Origin: Corynespora cassiicola
Taxonomy: Eukaryota > Ascomycota > Dothideomycetes > Pleosporales > Corynesporascaceae
Length of the DNA: 64,000 nt
Assembly (NCBI GenBank): GCA_022059125.1
Contig: JAEUWY010000006.1
Location: 434,001 to 498,000, forward strand
Direction: 5' to 3'
Under the pieces are notes generated by a model. That model did no database searches and was not told where the DNA came from. It saw nothing but the letters and a program-made list of their open reading frames with translations. A program made the position numbers and the translations under genes. Below, piece by piece: positions 20,297 through 31,596 of this stretch. Within the stretch, counting starts at the first letter, position 1. Each line of letters starts with the position of its first letter.

Positions 20297-22198
20297 GGTG
20301 CCTGTTCTGCCGGGCGGTTTTGCGGCACAGTGTCGGCAAGGTGGGGGGGGATTGAGAAGTAGAGTCTCCGAAGCTCGTCTCGCGGAGGGGTGACGGCCAG
20401 GTTTTAAAACCACGGCGTGGTGGCCCACCCGAGGTCGACTCCCGTGCCCTGTCACATTGTCGCTGTTCGCCTCTCTAGACCGACTCAGGAAGCTGGGGTT
20501 GGCCAAAAGCTGGGGTAAAATCTGGGGATCGCCGTTGGGTGGTGCTTGGCCCGGCTCAACTGCGGGATGACGCGTGCAGTCGGGTTAGAGTGAGCCGATG
20601 ATCACGTGGATTCATCCTGCCGCGCATGGCATCTGGAATGAAGATGGAGTGATGAGGCTTGGAAGGCTGGAGCTGAGGAAACCGGGCGGTTATTTATGAG
20701 CTGTGTGAGCTTGTTTGGCCTGCCTGGGCTGGAAGTCTGCTGGAAACTCTGCAGCCATGGTTCTGCACCAGACGACAAGTCCACCACTCAAGGCCGACGA
20801 TCGGCGTATTCAACTTGGCGATCATTCCAACTCGTTCTCTCCCGCTGATCGATTAGTACTTGTTCAGCACCTTCTCCGAGAACCTGGGTTTGAACCGTTG
20901 CGCGCACATGTCTCACATGGATGGTTGCGGGGTGGATGTCATGCCAATGCTGACATCGCACTGCAATGCACCGATCGTGATTTATAGGGCGGCTGTGCTT
21001 ATACATCGCAAAGTCAAGTTTAAGCCCAGGATTTTGGACAATCTTGGAAGACGTCTCGACTATTCTAACGTCCTCTCCCAGCTCGGATGTCCAGCGTGAC
21101 ACGGCCTTTTTGAAATGGGTAGTTGGTTGTGGAGCCGACAGAGCGTAAAGAGGCCGCCGCGAAAAAAAAAAAAAAAGCTGGACATCTGAGTTGGAGGAAT
21201 AGAAGTGGTACGTTCGGCCTCCTTTTTCTCTCTTTTACCAGGAGCTTGCCATTAACGTTTGGGAAAAGGTAAATTCTCAAGACAATTTGGGTCATGGGAT
21301 CACTTCAGAAAATGTGGTTTCCACTAAAGTCTAGTCATGATCTGCTCAGCCACCCCAACGACCTAAATGTCAGGTCTATAATAAATTCGAACTAGTTGTT
21401 TACATGATGCTGTCCTAGCGATATAGTAGATAGTCCTGCTAAGACAAATTACATCACTTCTTGTTCGAGCATTTAGCATATTGGAGGTCTCGGTCCTTCA
21501 CTTATCTCTTCCCCATTGTAGTGACACACTTCTGATTATACAGTTTCTTGGCCTTAGTCAATGAGTAGCCTCGGTAATTTCAAGGCGTTAATCGGCCCCG
21601 GAAATCCAGAACCCTTCTGGATGCCTCCTCTCTGTCAGGCTAAAGGAAGTTCGTTGCGAGCGTTCAGGTAGGTGCCTTGTACGAGGACTTTCTACATCTT
21701 CAGTTTCTCCACATATGAACTTAGAACCACTATTCGGCGGGTATGACACGTATAATCATGGAATCCACTCGAAATGAAATTTCTAAGCGCCACCCTCAAG
21801 AGTTTAGATAGGCTCTCAGCCTTTTACGCGATCGTAAGATTAGAGCCTATTAAATTACACGAGAAAAACTTTAGCTGTGCAGTGAAGGCGACTTTTCGGA
21901 CCTCTGCTGAACGGTTTGTTCCCAAGAAATCGTTACCGGCGTGTCTACCAATGCCATGAATTGAAGCGCTAGTAACGCCGGAAAGAAGAGTAGTCTGTGC
22001 GCAAGCGTCCCAAGGTTCTAAGCAACTCAACGCCCTGCTCAGCAGCCTTCAAGGTTTTGAGATAGGCGGCAGCGGTCACGTGACTGTAGCTGTTTTGACA
22101 CCTATAAAAGTTCAAAAGGGAGTTCGAGAACATCGTAATCTGTTGTCCACTAGCCATTTTTGCGATGCGCCACATATCCTTAACATCTCCATCCCGAC
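20297..22198. other. Intergenic, 1.9 kb, no gene seen
   Basis: It separates the FHS permease from the F-box-like copy. It contains TCACGTG at 20602-20608, a run of about 16 A near 21160, and the E-box and TATA box of the next gene. Short frames here have no motif or codon-like pattern. Confidence 0.6.
22075..22109 (+). promoter_or_regulatory. E-box palindrome GTCACGTGAC and TATA box
   Basis: GTCACGTGAC (22075-22084) is a 10-bp palindromic bHLH/Cbf1-type site. TATAAAA (22103-22109) follows at a fitting 90 bp before the ATG at 22199. The promoter of the broken F-box-like copy thus still looks intact. Confidence 0.45.
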
Positions 22199-23568
22199 AT
22201 GTCTTCTACCGACTACTCTGAGAGCACCGAAGCTTTCCTACAAAAGTACTTAGACATATCGAAATATCACCCATGGGACCTTACTATACTGAAATACTCC
22301 GATGAGCTTCCTGAGTTCATGACTTTACGGTATTTTGCTTTTTGGAACGCATATCAGCGTGAGGAAAAAATAGGCACTCCACCTCGTTTACCAATCCCCG
22401 CGCCACCGCTTCGCCCAGCAGAGGTCCTAGAGCCTGCAATTAAGAAATGGAGGCAAAATATCTTGCACGTGATTGAGTCGCGTATAGAGCACTATAGTTC
22501 TAGGCGTATTGTCGATACAACACCTCATTCGAGCTTGACAAGCCTTGACACAAGTGGAACAGACGACGCGATTCCCCATCATGCTCTTCAGATCCCCGAA
22601 GTACTAGCCATTATACTCCATCATGCCGAACCGTCGTCTCAATATTCCGCATGGCATGTCTCAACATTATGGCGTAGGACAACCGAATATATATGGAACA
22701 GCCAATACAAAGCCTCCACCTCGCCGCCCGTCCAATATGGCCAACGTGTGCAGAAACAAACCTGGGAAGAACCCACAGAGCATGGGATTGATGAAATGGT
22801 GAAAGAGATGGAAAATATCGTCCACAGCGAGCGTCGTCCGGAGCATCACTATTACTTCCCTGCTCGGCTGACTCAGGCAAAAAAGCTTTCAGAAGAGACA
22901 CGCGCTTTAACGCGAAGCTCAATCGAAGTCAAATATAGCCCCAGAACCAATCTTTCTGTCCTCGATGGTCGGATCTCAGCCAATTCAAGTTCAACCATTA
23001 CTTTCTGGATCTGTTGTCTGGCCACATAGAACTCAAGTATGGAAGGTGCGAGATTCAGGTCCAACCTGGGCTCGAAGAACACTTGATATTTCATCCTCTG
23101 CTGCCAACTTCAATCTTTGCAAAATTCTTCAACTCTATGTTCTTGACCGATCCCCCCTGTGAATCGTTGACCATCTATCCTCCATTTAGTTCACTCGCAG
23201 GCCGCAAAGAAATGGTCAAAGTACGAGATCCTTCTGGAATTCGCGTGGGTGCCTTCCTAGAATCTGTTAGAATGATTTGCGGCAAGGTTATTCAATATTG
23301 GACAAAGTGCGTTACCCAAAAGATGGAGAAAATCAGAGAGTCAGATTGGGTACACTTCACACGGGAAGGAGGGGAAAATTGGCTTTTTCAATATCCTGGA
23401 TTCCCTAAATTTATAGTTCTCTTCGAACCCGCAGAATCCGGCCATAATATTGAGCAGCATGTATCTACCTTGGCAGAAGTCGGGTATTGGATTGCAGAAG
23501 ACATTGGAAATATGCACAAATGTGAATGGGAGTCGAACCGGATACGAAGATCAAGGAAATCTTCTTAG
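22199..23568 (+). pseudogene. F-box-like protein, copy 1 (one frameshift)
   Basis: The ATG at 22199 opens 276 codons. A second frame continues the same protein from about 22940 to 23568. Comparison with copy 2 (25630-27042) shows the first frame matching through the ARLTQAKKLSEE region and the second from PRWSDLSQF onward. Between matching points copy 1 is 19 nt shorter, which causes the frameshift near 22900, and a TAG lies in the restored frame just after. A stretch at about 145-175 (ALQIPEVLAIILHHAEPSSQ, then a tryptophan-arginine pair) resembles an F-box-like helix pair. The C-terminal half has the family landmarks GRCEIQ, SMFLT-PPC and DPSGIRVG. Promoter signals are present. A short unusual intron is possible but less likely. 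Confidence 0.6.
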
Positions 23569-24332
23569 CCCTCTGCATTTTGGTAGCTGGAACCTTTATC
23601 TTCATGGATTATAAATTTTGAAAGGCTAGAGCGAGATTATCAGTATGAAGGGCGAGGGTTTTGTTTGGAAAAGGAAGGGAATATTGAGTGATATGTTCAC
23701 TGGATTACGTACAGCAATAATTATAACCTTATACTTGATATGTTTGACGTGATAACACAAGTACAAAATTGATATGTAGGACGAAGGTTGTTAATATAAG
23801 CATCTCCTTAACTATCACAAAGGTAGAGAGCAGCGCTATTAACCATTATCATCGACATTCATAGAGATGACTAATATTTATCAAGCGTGAAAAAATACGT
23901 CTCCCCTGCATTAATCATTTCAAAATATAACAATTACTGAATTTTCTTTCGGTTCCACAATCATTTATCTCAATTTAGAAAGGTAGTACTATTTTTGTTA
24001 TTCATTCGTCTTTACAGTTTCAACAGCTGCAAAACCTGACTAGGCGGGCCTCGAACTCAATGCCAAATCTAGATGTAGCAGTTTAATTTTGAGTTGGTTA
24101 ATCAGAATACTTTTCAATTCTGATGATGTGTCTGTAGAAATTCGTCCGCTGCTGGTCTAAAGGAGGGAGAGAGGGAGAGGCTGAGGAATATGAGTGAAAA
24201 TAATTACCGGAAATAAATTCACTGTCGAATTGCCATAGAACTGAATGATGGCTCCAAAAGATAATTTAATAGTCTCTAAATTAATCCATGACTTACAACC
24301 ACCTACCACCTACCGTTCATTCTGTATTTGTA
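23569..24332. other. Intergenic, AT-rich, no gene seen
   Basis: About 760 bp of AT-rich DNA between copy 1 of the F-box-like gene and the MYND gene. No RNA gene or repeat is recognised. Confidence 0.55.
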
Positions 24333-25534
24333 ATGGCCGCCCCCGAGAGCTCGTTGCTTACGCTCAAATTCAACGACGGCAACTCCACCATCTGCGCCTT
24401 GCCAGAATGTACTGAGACCGCTGTTCAGATATCCTGCCTAAAATGCTCCGAGACACCAGACATAGACATGACAAGTATCTCCGACAACATCCGCTACTGC
24501 TCCCTCGAGCATCTCAACCAGAGCAGCACTGCTCATGCCGAGACATGCAGAAACAGGCGGTGGCTACGAGACATGAGCAGAATCGGCGAAATATACCATC
24601 AAATATTCATTGCCAGCGCAGAGGAGACATACGACCACGTCCTCCTGGATTATACCGACATCGAGCTAGGCGTACGCCGCCTCATATACCAAGAGACCAC
24701 CAAACCACGCAGTGAGCAACCCTTCTGCGCCCCAGACACCGACGAAGCAACCCGCCTCTGCGCCCTGAGCCTAAACGCTTGCATCCACTCCATCACTCTA
24801 GGCAGCGGTTTCCTCGCCTACGCAACAAAAGGTACACCACCCCCACTTCTTCCCCCCCTTCGCCCAACGCACCGCCAACAAAAACCCCAGACCTCTCTGT
24901 CCGCCTCCGCGAATTTCGCTTCCTCGCCCGCCCCACCGTGGCCGTCGAGGTATTCTTCGACGACGGCACGCCCGCAGAAGCACACGAGTACTACCACACA
25001 GTCGTGCACGCGGCGCCCGCATTCCTGCCAGAGCAGCAACTTCCCTCGTGCGAGGGCGGCGTCGTGTTCGATGCCACATGCGCGCAGTACGGATTTGAAG
25101 AGCCTGTGGAAAATTGGGAGAACTATGAGGAGTGGAAGGTGAATGCGGATACGGTGAGTAGCGAGGCTTTTGGCAGGAGCGCGAGGAAACATGCTGCTCT
25201 TTTCGCGGGGCCCAGGGCGGCAAAACAAGAGGATGTGATGACTGAAGCGGTACATCGCACGGTTTTCAATGCCCTGTTTGAAGAGTTGGAGCCTGTGGGT
25301 GGTATGGCCTGTTTGTTGGAGATGCAAGAGGATGCCTTTCGTGGGGTGATTGGCAAGATGGTCAAGGCGGTTAAGAGGGATCTGCATGGTTTGAGTGCTC
25401 AGATTGACACGATTCAGTATGAAGACAGTAAGAGCGAAGAGCAAAAGAATGGGGATTTTAATAGACTCGTGATTAGCTGTGACGGAAAAGGATACCAGGT
25501 ATTGGCAAGTTTGCTGCAAGGATACACGGATTAG
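24333..25534 (+). CDS. MYND-type zinc finger protein
   Basis: Two exons (24333-24831, 24891-25534) give 380 residues from the ATG MAAPESSLL. An in-frame ATG 45 bp upstream (24288) has a weaker context. The 59-nt intron (GGTACA to CCCCAG) has normal ends and preserves frame. Residues about 20-75 show spaced Cys/His: CALPEC, CLKC, then YCSLEHLNQSSTAHAETC. This is the MYND-like pattern, with histidine replacing one of the usual second-pair cysteines. MYND fingers bind proline-rich partner peptides. The remaining 300 residues have no recognised domain, although small MYND-only proteins of this type are common in ascomycetes. The gene lies between inverted broken copies of an F-box-like gene. Confidence 0.78.
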
Positions 25535-25629
25535 CTTATGAGAGGTAGATGTTGAGTCAATTATCAGGAGATGTATAATGCCAAAGATATTCTGAAGGGT
25601 TTGTAGCAGCTATCTATACTTGAGAACAC

Positions 25630-27042
25630 TGCCATCAGTGAGAAGATTCAAATTGAAGCCTTCGTAGATTCCTTGTACCACTACTACTTGATTGATTCTC
25701 AGGCTTTAGAGACATGGTATGAAGTGTTTGACGGGATCCGAAGATTATTATCAACATCCTTGTCGAAGATAATGACCAATTTTGGAAAGGGACCAAGTTT
25801 CCATTCCCAATCCCGACTATACGGATATGAGAAATTGATCCCAGTAGGCTGCTCAACATTATGTATAGGTTACAAAAATATTTCCTTCTAAAGAATTGTT
25901 TGGTCTCTCCAAGTGGCAAGAGCTTGAAGACTGCACTGCTCAAGAGTCGATAGTAATTGTCCGATGCGGATTCCCCCAGGATCGACGATTTGAGCAACAG
26001 GCTCCAGATACCCGCTATCTGTATGTATGCTTAAAGACTTGCAGGGTGGTTGCGTAAGGAACATTGACCCGATAAGCCTCGAGAATTCAGGTTCAGGTAG
26101 CACGCGTTTCCATGTGAGAGCATCCTCAGTAGTTAATAGGAGTTGTATCTCGCATCTACCGAATGTGAGACTAACACATTCTGGAAATAGGTCGAGAAAA
26201 TGTTGATCAAAAGAAAACTGGCTGAGATATAGCCACCTAGGGCCTTCCTCTTGAGGGGGCAGTTCAAGCGTTGGTAAGTACCAGTACAATCCTGCTTCAA
26301 ACGTTTTGATGGTCGTGTAGGCCTCTGGTGACAGTCCTCTTGCCTACGATAGCCGAGCTGAGAAATATACATCCTTGCGAGCGGGTGGATGTAGGCGAAG
26401 CCTTTGTTCTAACTCTTGTACCTCCTTCTCTGAAGGATGTCAGAAATCCGAACCTTCTTGAACAAGCTATCCATGGTCTACAGGCGGACAGGGATATGGT
26501 CGTTGATATTGGCGTGAAAGGATGTATTGGACAGATTGGCGCCAAAATCTTGAGACATTCCAAGCTACGTATTGTGAAGATTGATCTGCTTGGCTAAGGA
26601 TGTTGTTTAGCAGCTTGGGTATACGGAGAGCCCGGTCAGGTTCTCTTGCGGCACGGCTGTGCTTCAACATCGTGGGCTTTGACATCACAGGTCGATCCAC
26701 CGACTTTACAGAGGCAGGAGAGTAGAGTGCGACACGCGAATCGATCATTCTGATGACCGAACTCCTTCATTACTCAACGCTGGGCTCAAACTGATCGTAT
26801 GGCCGAAGCTGAGGAGACGGTCGAATCGCGATCGGAGGCGGGAGGCTTTTGAGCTCGCGATCGTGAGCGTTGTACAATATTCGGATATACTCATCTGACC
26901 CCACGACAAGACAAGAAATCGCCGCATCTGGAGAGTGTTTTAAGATAGAGACTTCGTTTGGATGATATTGTGAGGTGTCCGCATACCTTTCGACATAGGC
27001 GGCGGCAGATTCGGGCTCGAAAGAAGGTGAAACTGCAGCCAT
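25630..27042 (-). pseudogene. F-box-like protein, copy 2 (many nonsense codons, frame kept)
   Basis: One reading frame can be followed from the ATG at 27042 to about 25630 and aligns throughout with copy 1. It is interrupted by stops at 26772-26767 (TAA then TGA), 26469-26467 (TAG), 26442-26440 (TGA), 26346-26344 (TAG), 25890-25888 (TAG) and several more toward the 3' end. Opposite these positions copy 1 has lysine, tryptophan, glutamine and similar residues. Most stops are explained by C-to-T or G-to-A changes, with no frameshift, which is the RIP pattern. Matching landmarks are ALRIPKLLNNILSQADQSSQY, FGRCEIQ, SMFLTQPPC and DPGGIRIG. Copies 1 and 2 are in inverted orientation and only moderately similar. 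Confidence 0.8.
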
Positions 27043-27918
27043 GTTGCAAAAGAATGAAGAATTGACAAGTTATCTGATCTTATAGGAGCGTAGGTGGAAA
27101 GATGAGTGGTGGAGTCGTATTATTGGCTGCATTCCGGCTCCTTAGCCCAAGGTCTAAATCAGCTAGAGTACTATCGGCTCCCATCTACAAGTATTGTTTG
27201 AATCAACAGTTGTTCAAAGAGAGTATTGAATAGTCTTTACAAGGAAAAATTCCAATCAGATAAACTGGGCGAGAATTGTACAAACCTGTTGTTTCAAGAC
27301 TGGTCGGGATCGGTAATGAAGAAACTGACGAGATGGAACTTGATAAAGCCACATCTCTACCTAGGTACTGTTTGATTCTACTAATACACTATCCTCCTTG
27401 CTGTCATAGATGACTTGATTGGTGCACATCCTGAACTCACTGGCCAGTACTATCTTGATAGTCGAGCAGTGACTTCGGTGGACGGATATCAAGTGCCCGA
27501 CAAAAAAAAAACCAAAATCTTGAGTATCAGACGCTGAGATGTGATGAGAATGAACCTATCGATGCCCTCTACATGCAGATAATTTTGATGGCGCCGGTGT
27601 TGCACCGCACTGCTATACAGCTTCGCCAAGAAGAATCGACGGCGGCGCGATCATCTGGTCCGTACTCCTTGCTGACCGACAAAAACAATACCGTGATGAC
27701 GACGCGCTAGTCGGGCGGAACCATGCAGTTTTGTTGGATGCAGGGTCTGGGATGGGGGGGCCATGTTTGGCTTGGCCGAATGACTTGTTTCGGGCGGACT
27801 CGCCAGCATGCGCCCCCTGCACCGTCGCGCGTCATACTAGGCCGTGTCTTTCTTCCAACATCCACATCTTTTTGCCAGACTGTCCCTACCCGCCAGAACG
27901 AAGCCCGCGTCGCCCACC
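27043..27918. other. Intergenic, hos3 promoter region
   Basis: About 880 bp upstream of hos3. A run of nine A lies near 27500. No gene, repeat or clear TATA box is seen. Confidence 0.5.
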
Positions 27919-30900
27919 ATGGCGAGCCCGACACCGCCGTCAGGTGGCTCCTCCGGCCGGGCGACCGCCCAAGGCCACCGCCTGTCAACAAACGGCGACG
28001 CCAACCTGCACCCACACTCCCTAAAACGCCTTTCACTAAACACGTCGCGCCCGCAGTCACCAGCCATCAACTCACCCCGCCGCCCCGCCGAACACCGCGT
28101 CCCTCCTTCGCCTGGCCCAGCCTTTCCACCGCAATCCCCTCGCCGCAGCCCCAGCGTCCTCAGTATCCACCGCTCGTCCTCTCCCGCCCTCGGGCGCAAG
28201 TCGTCCACGTCGTCTCTCCGCGGCGATATGCCCCCTAGCCCGCGCCCAGCCCTCTCGCGCCGCTCCTCCTTCAATCCAAACATGCCTTCGCCCATGGGTG
28301 CCAAGTCTCCGCTGCACACACAGCACGAAGTGTTGACGCCGCCAAAACCTGTTATGCGTGCTTGCGACATCGCCGAAGAGCACTTTAAAAAGGAATTGGC
28401 CCTGCACGAGAGCGTAAAGGGCACCGAGCACCCTGGCACTGTCATTATCGTCCATGACCAATGCTATGGTCACCGCTTTTCGCGACCCAACACTAAGAGC
28501 ATGCTCAGCCTCATCATGGAACGGCCCGAGAGACTGCTTGCCAGCGTCCTGGGCATATCCGCGGCCTACGTTATGCTTGGGGATCGCCATGCCGAAGGGA
28601 CCAAATCGCCCTTTCCCGATTCCGAACCGTCCGAGCGCATCCCGTTCCAAATCCGCAAGACTTCACGGTCCGTAGACATCACTTCGCCCGTGGTCACAAA
28701 CGTGCATGGCACCAAGTGGATGGAGGAATTAAGGTCGCTTTGCGTCGATGCTGGGGAGAAATTGGCATCGTCTGGCAAGGAGCTCACCCGAGATCCCCCG
28801 ACCCTACCCGGTCAGCCAGCCAAGGAGAAGTTTCATGAGGGCGACCTCTATCTCTGCGCTGAATCACTCAATGCCTTCCAGGGCGCCCTTGGAGGTGTCC
28901 TCGACGCCGTCGATGCAGTTTTCCAGACAGGAACCGGGCCCTCTCGTGCTTTTGTGTGCGTCCGACCTCCAGGCCATCACTGCTCGGCCGACTGGCCGTC
29001 CGGTTTCTGCTGGCTCAACAATGTGCATGTCGGCATTGAGCACGCCATGATGAACCATGGCCTCACTCACGCCGCCATCATCGACTTTGACCTGCACCAT
29101 GGTGACGGCTCACAGGCCATCACCTGGGCGCGAAACAAGAAGGTTCAGAACATGGCCAAGAACACTCCCAAATGGAAGAAGACCTCGATCGGCTATTTCA
29201 GCATCCACGATATCAACTCCTACCCCTGCGAAGACGGCGACGATGCCAAGGTGCAAGCTGCTAGCTTGTGCATCGACAATGCCCACGGCCAGTCCATCTG
29301 GAATATCCACCTGCAGGTCTGGCAGACACCGCAAGAGTTTTGGACCATCTACGAGGAAAAATACCTTATTTTGCTTGAAAAGGTTCGTCAGTATCTCAAA
29401 CACCACACGAGTCGGCTGCGCAGCGCCCCGAATCACCCGGCACCTAAAGCTGCCATTTTCTTATCAGCCGGATTCGATGCGAGCGAGTGGGAGACGTCTG
29501 GGATGCAGCGGCACTCTGTAAATGTGCCCACTGAATTCTACGCCCGCTTCACCCGCGATGTTGTTCGCCTCGCCGAGGAACTCGACACGGGCGTAGATGG
29601 CCGGGTGGTTTCTGTGCTCGAAGGTGGATATAGTGATCGAGCCCTTGCCAGCGGTGTCATGAGCCATATCAGCGGTCTCTGTGACGGCCAAGTGTTCTCC
29701 GAGCCTGGCCCAACAAATGGACTGGGCTTCAACATGCAACAGCGACTTGACCAATTGAGTGGGCAAGCGGACCAGCCGACGTCACCAAATGTGCCCGAGC
29801 TGACACCAGTCACGTATAATCCCGCATGGTGGAATGCGAGGAAATTGTCGGAGTTGGAGAATCTCATCACTCCTCCGCCGCCAGTGATACCAAAGAAAGT
29901 TCGGACAGGACCGCCGCCCAATTTTTCGTCTCCAACACAATCGTTCAGCGCCAAGGTTGTCGACCCATCCAAGCTCCAGCGCAGCTTTTCGGGAAGGCAG
30001 TCTCTAAGCCCATCGAGAGCACCTACGCCGCCTCCCCCAGAGGTGGATTGGGCCACGGCGACACATGCTCTCGCCAAGCTGCTGATACCGGCCGACCGCC
30101 AGACGCGAAGCTGCAAACCAGAGGAGCTGTCCGGGCCCAAAGTTAAAAAAGAGAAGCCGGCTCCAGCCCCGGCCCTGACATCAGTCCATGTAGATCCGTC
30201 TGGCCGACAATTGCGCGGCCGGAAGCCCGTGACCACCTACGCAGATCCCGATTCTGACGACGACAAAAAGGCGACGCGTGCCGAGTCTCATGCAGATCGG
30301 CGGCGGACAATTGCAGACCTACCTCTGGCACCGCCTGAGCCTCCAGCCGCGAGTCAACCCGCTTCCCGACGTATGAGCGTTGCCTCGAGCGTCAGCTCCG
30401 TCCATGGCGGCGAACGCAGCGTCAGTCGGGCCTCGAGCGCCATGCCGGGCCGCAAGAGTGCTGCCGCAGCATCTGGCTCTACTTCAAGCGGCATACCGGC
30501 TAAAAAAGCAAGGAGTTCGACTTCCGCATCATCTCGCGTTCCAAAGACGCAACCGCCGGTACCACGAGTGCCTACAAACCATGCAGCAAAGCCTACGTCT
30601 ACCAAGGAGAAGGAAGCCAAGGAAAAGGAGAATGACATTGATCAAATAACGTCTGGATTGAAGCGCATCACATTGAAACTGCCGCCTAAGGAAGAGTACG
30701 AGGCTAGAGAGAGGCAGAGGGAAGCGGAGAAGAAGGCTGCAGCAAAGACAACCACCAGAAAGGCTCCGGTTGCTCGAACGAGCAAGTCAGCACCAAAGGC
30801 TACTGCCACCACCACGAAGAAGGCTCCCAGCCGTCTTTCCAAATCATCCAAGCCCTCTACCCCCGTGGAACCTGAGCCACCAGTGCCCGCACCCGAGTTA

Positions 30901-31596
30901 CCCAAGACTGAGAAGGTGAACGAAGCGCCTCTGGAGCAGCCTCAACCAGTGCAGCTTGAGCAGGCCAGTGCATTGGTCGAGCAAGCTTTGCCCGCCCAGT
31001 CTTTGGCACCTGAGCAGAATGCTGTGGCTTCCTCAGAACACAATGTGATGCATCCCTCGGAGCAGGATACCGTGTCTCCGTCAGAGCGCCGCACATCGAC
31101 TGGCATCGTCGAACCCCCGACGGAGCTTGCCAAAATGGACATTACACCCGATCAGCTGCCCAAGCCCTCGTTTGTTACAGCTACTGAGCCGTTGCCCGTT
31201 ACGACTTCGCCTCCCCGTCCCGATACTCCACCGCCACCACCCCCGTCGTCGATCCCTTTTGTCAACTACACGACGCAGACGTTTGGAACCAACAGCAGCG
31301 TGGCCCTCCAAGAAGCGCAAAACTCCAACCTTCAATGGATGCCTCCGAATATGGACACGGCTGCGCCGACGAGTGGCAGTACGCTCCCCGTGGCCAAGGG
31401 CACTTGGCCAGTGTCTCCGGCAGCGAAGCGGCAGGACTTGCCCGTGTTCACGGCCAACGGCAGCATTCCGTTCGCCCCAGCGCCCACTGCCGCCACTGGC
31501 GACGTGCAGGCAGCACCTAGCAAAGCGGAGGACAAGGAGGTTTGGGATGTGCCCGAAACACGTGCGCCTGCGCCTGCGCCTGCGCCTGCGCGCTAA
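27919..31596 (+). CDS. hos3: Hos3-type histone deacetylase
   Basis: Intronless, 1225 residues. The ATG at 27919 has a perfect context (caccATGg); an upstream in-frame GTG (27844) is not used in eukaryotes. The zinc deacetylase domain spans about 120-610. The tandem histidines are in RPPGHHCSADWPSGFCW (about 352), DFDLHHGDGSQ (about 389) holds the first zinc ligands, and GFDASEWE carries the second metal-site region. These signatures and spacing match Hos3 rather than Rpd3 or Hda1. Hos3 removes acetyl groups from histones and acts at the bud neck in yeast. The last 600 residues are disordered, rich in Pro/Ser/Lys, and end in an (Ala-Pro) repeat encoded by a GCGCCT array at 31565-31590. Yeast Hos3 is 697 aa, so the tail is a filamentous-fungal extension. 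Confidence 0.92.
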   Translation: MASPTPPSGGSSGRATAQGHRLSTNGDANLHPHSLKRLSLNTSRPQSPAINSPRRPAEHRVPPSPGPAFPPQSPRRSPSVLSIHRSSSPALGRKSSTSSLRGDMPPSPRPALSRRSSFNPNMPSPMGAKSPLHTQHEVLTPPKPVMRACDIAEEHFKKELALHESVKGTEHPGTVIIVHDQCYGHRFSRPNTKSMLSLIMERPERLLASVLGISAAYVMLGDRHAEGTKSPFPDSEPSERIPFQIRKTSRSVDITSPVVTNVHGTKWMEELRSLCVDAGEKLASSGKELTRDPPTLPGQPAKEKFHEGDLYLCAESLNAFQGALGGVLDAVDAVFQTGTGPSRAFVCVRPPGHHCSADWPSGFCWLNNVHVGIEHAMMNHGLTHAAIIDFDLHHGDGSQAITWARNKKVQNMAKNTPKWKKTSIGYFSIHDINSYPCEDGDDAKVQAASLCIDNAHGQSIWNIHLQVWQTPQEFWTIYEEKYLILLEKVRQYLKHHTSRLRSAPNHPAPKAAIFLSAGFDASEWETSGMQRHSVNVPTEFYARFTRDVVRLAEELDTGVDGRVVSVLEGGYSDRALASGVMSHISGLCDGQVFSEPGPTNGLGFNMQQRLDQLSGQADQPTSPNVPELTPVTYNPAWWNARKLSELENLITPPPPVIPKKVRTGPPPNFSSPTQSFSAKVVDPSKLQRSFSGRQSLSPSRAPTPPPPEVDWATATHALAKLLIPADRQTRSCKPEELSGPKVKKEKPAPAPALTSVHVDPSGRQLRGRKPVTTYADPDSDDDKKATRAESHADRRRTIADLPLAPPEPPAASQPASRRMSVASSVSSVHGGERSVSRASSAMPGRKSAAAASGSTSSGIPAKKARSSTSASSRVPKTQPPVPRVPTNHAAKPTSTKEKEAKEKENDIDQITSGLKRITLKLPPKEEYEARERQREAEKKAAAKTTTRKAPVARTSKSAPKATATTTKKAPSRLSKSSKPSTPVEPEPPVPAPELPKTEKVNEAPLEQPQPVQLEQASALVEQALPAQSLAPEQNAVASSEHNVMHPSEQDTVSPSERRTSTGIVEPPTELAKMDITPDQLPKPSFVTATEPLPVTTSPPRPDTPPPPPPSSIPFVNYTTQTFGTNSSVALQEAQNSNLQWMPPNMDTAAPTSGSTLPVAKGTWPVSPAAKRQDLPVFTANGSIPFAPAPTAATGDVQAAPSKAEDKEVWDVPETRAPAPAPAPAR

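Noticed and set aside
21158..21176. A-run as a retrotransposed poly(A) tail
   Set aside because: No element body or target duplication is found next to it; a simple homopolymer is sufficient.
23519..23545. T-arm-like GGTTCGACTCC on the minus strand
   Set aside because: It lies within the F-box-like coding sequence, and the stem does not pair.
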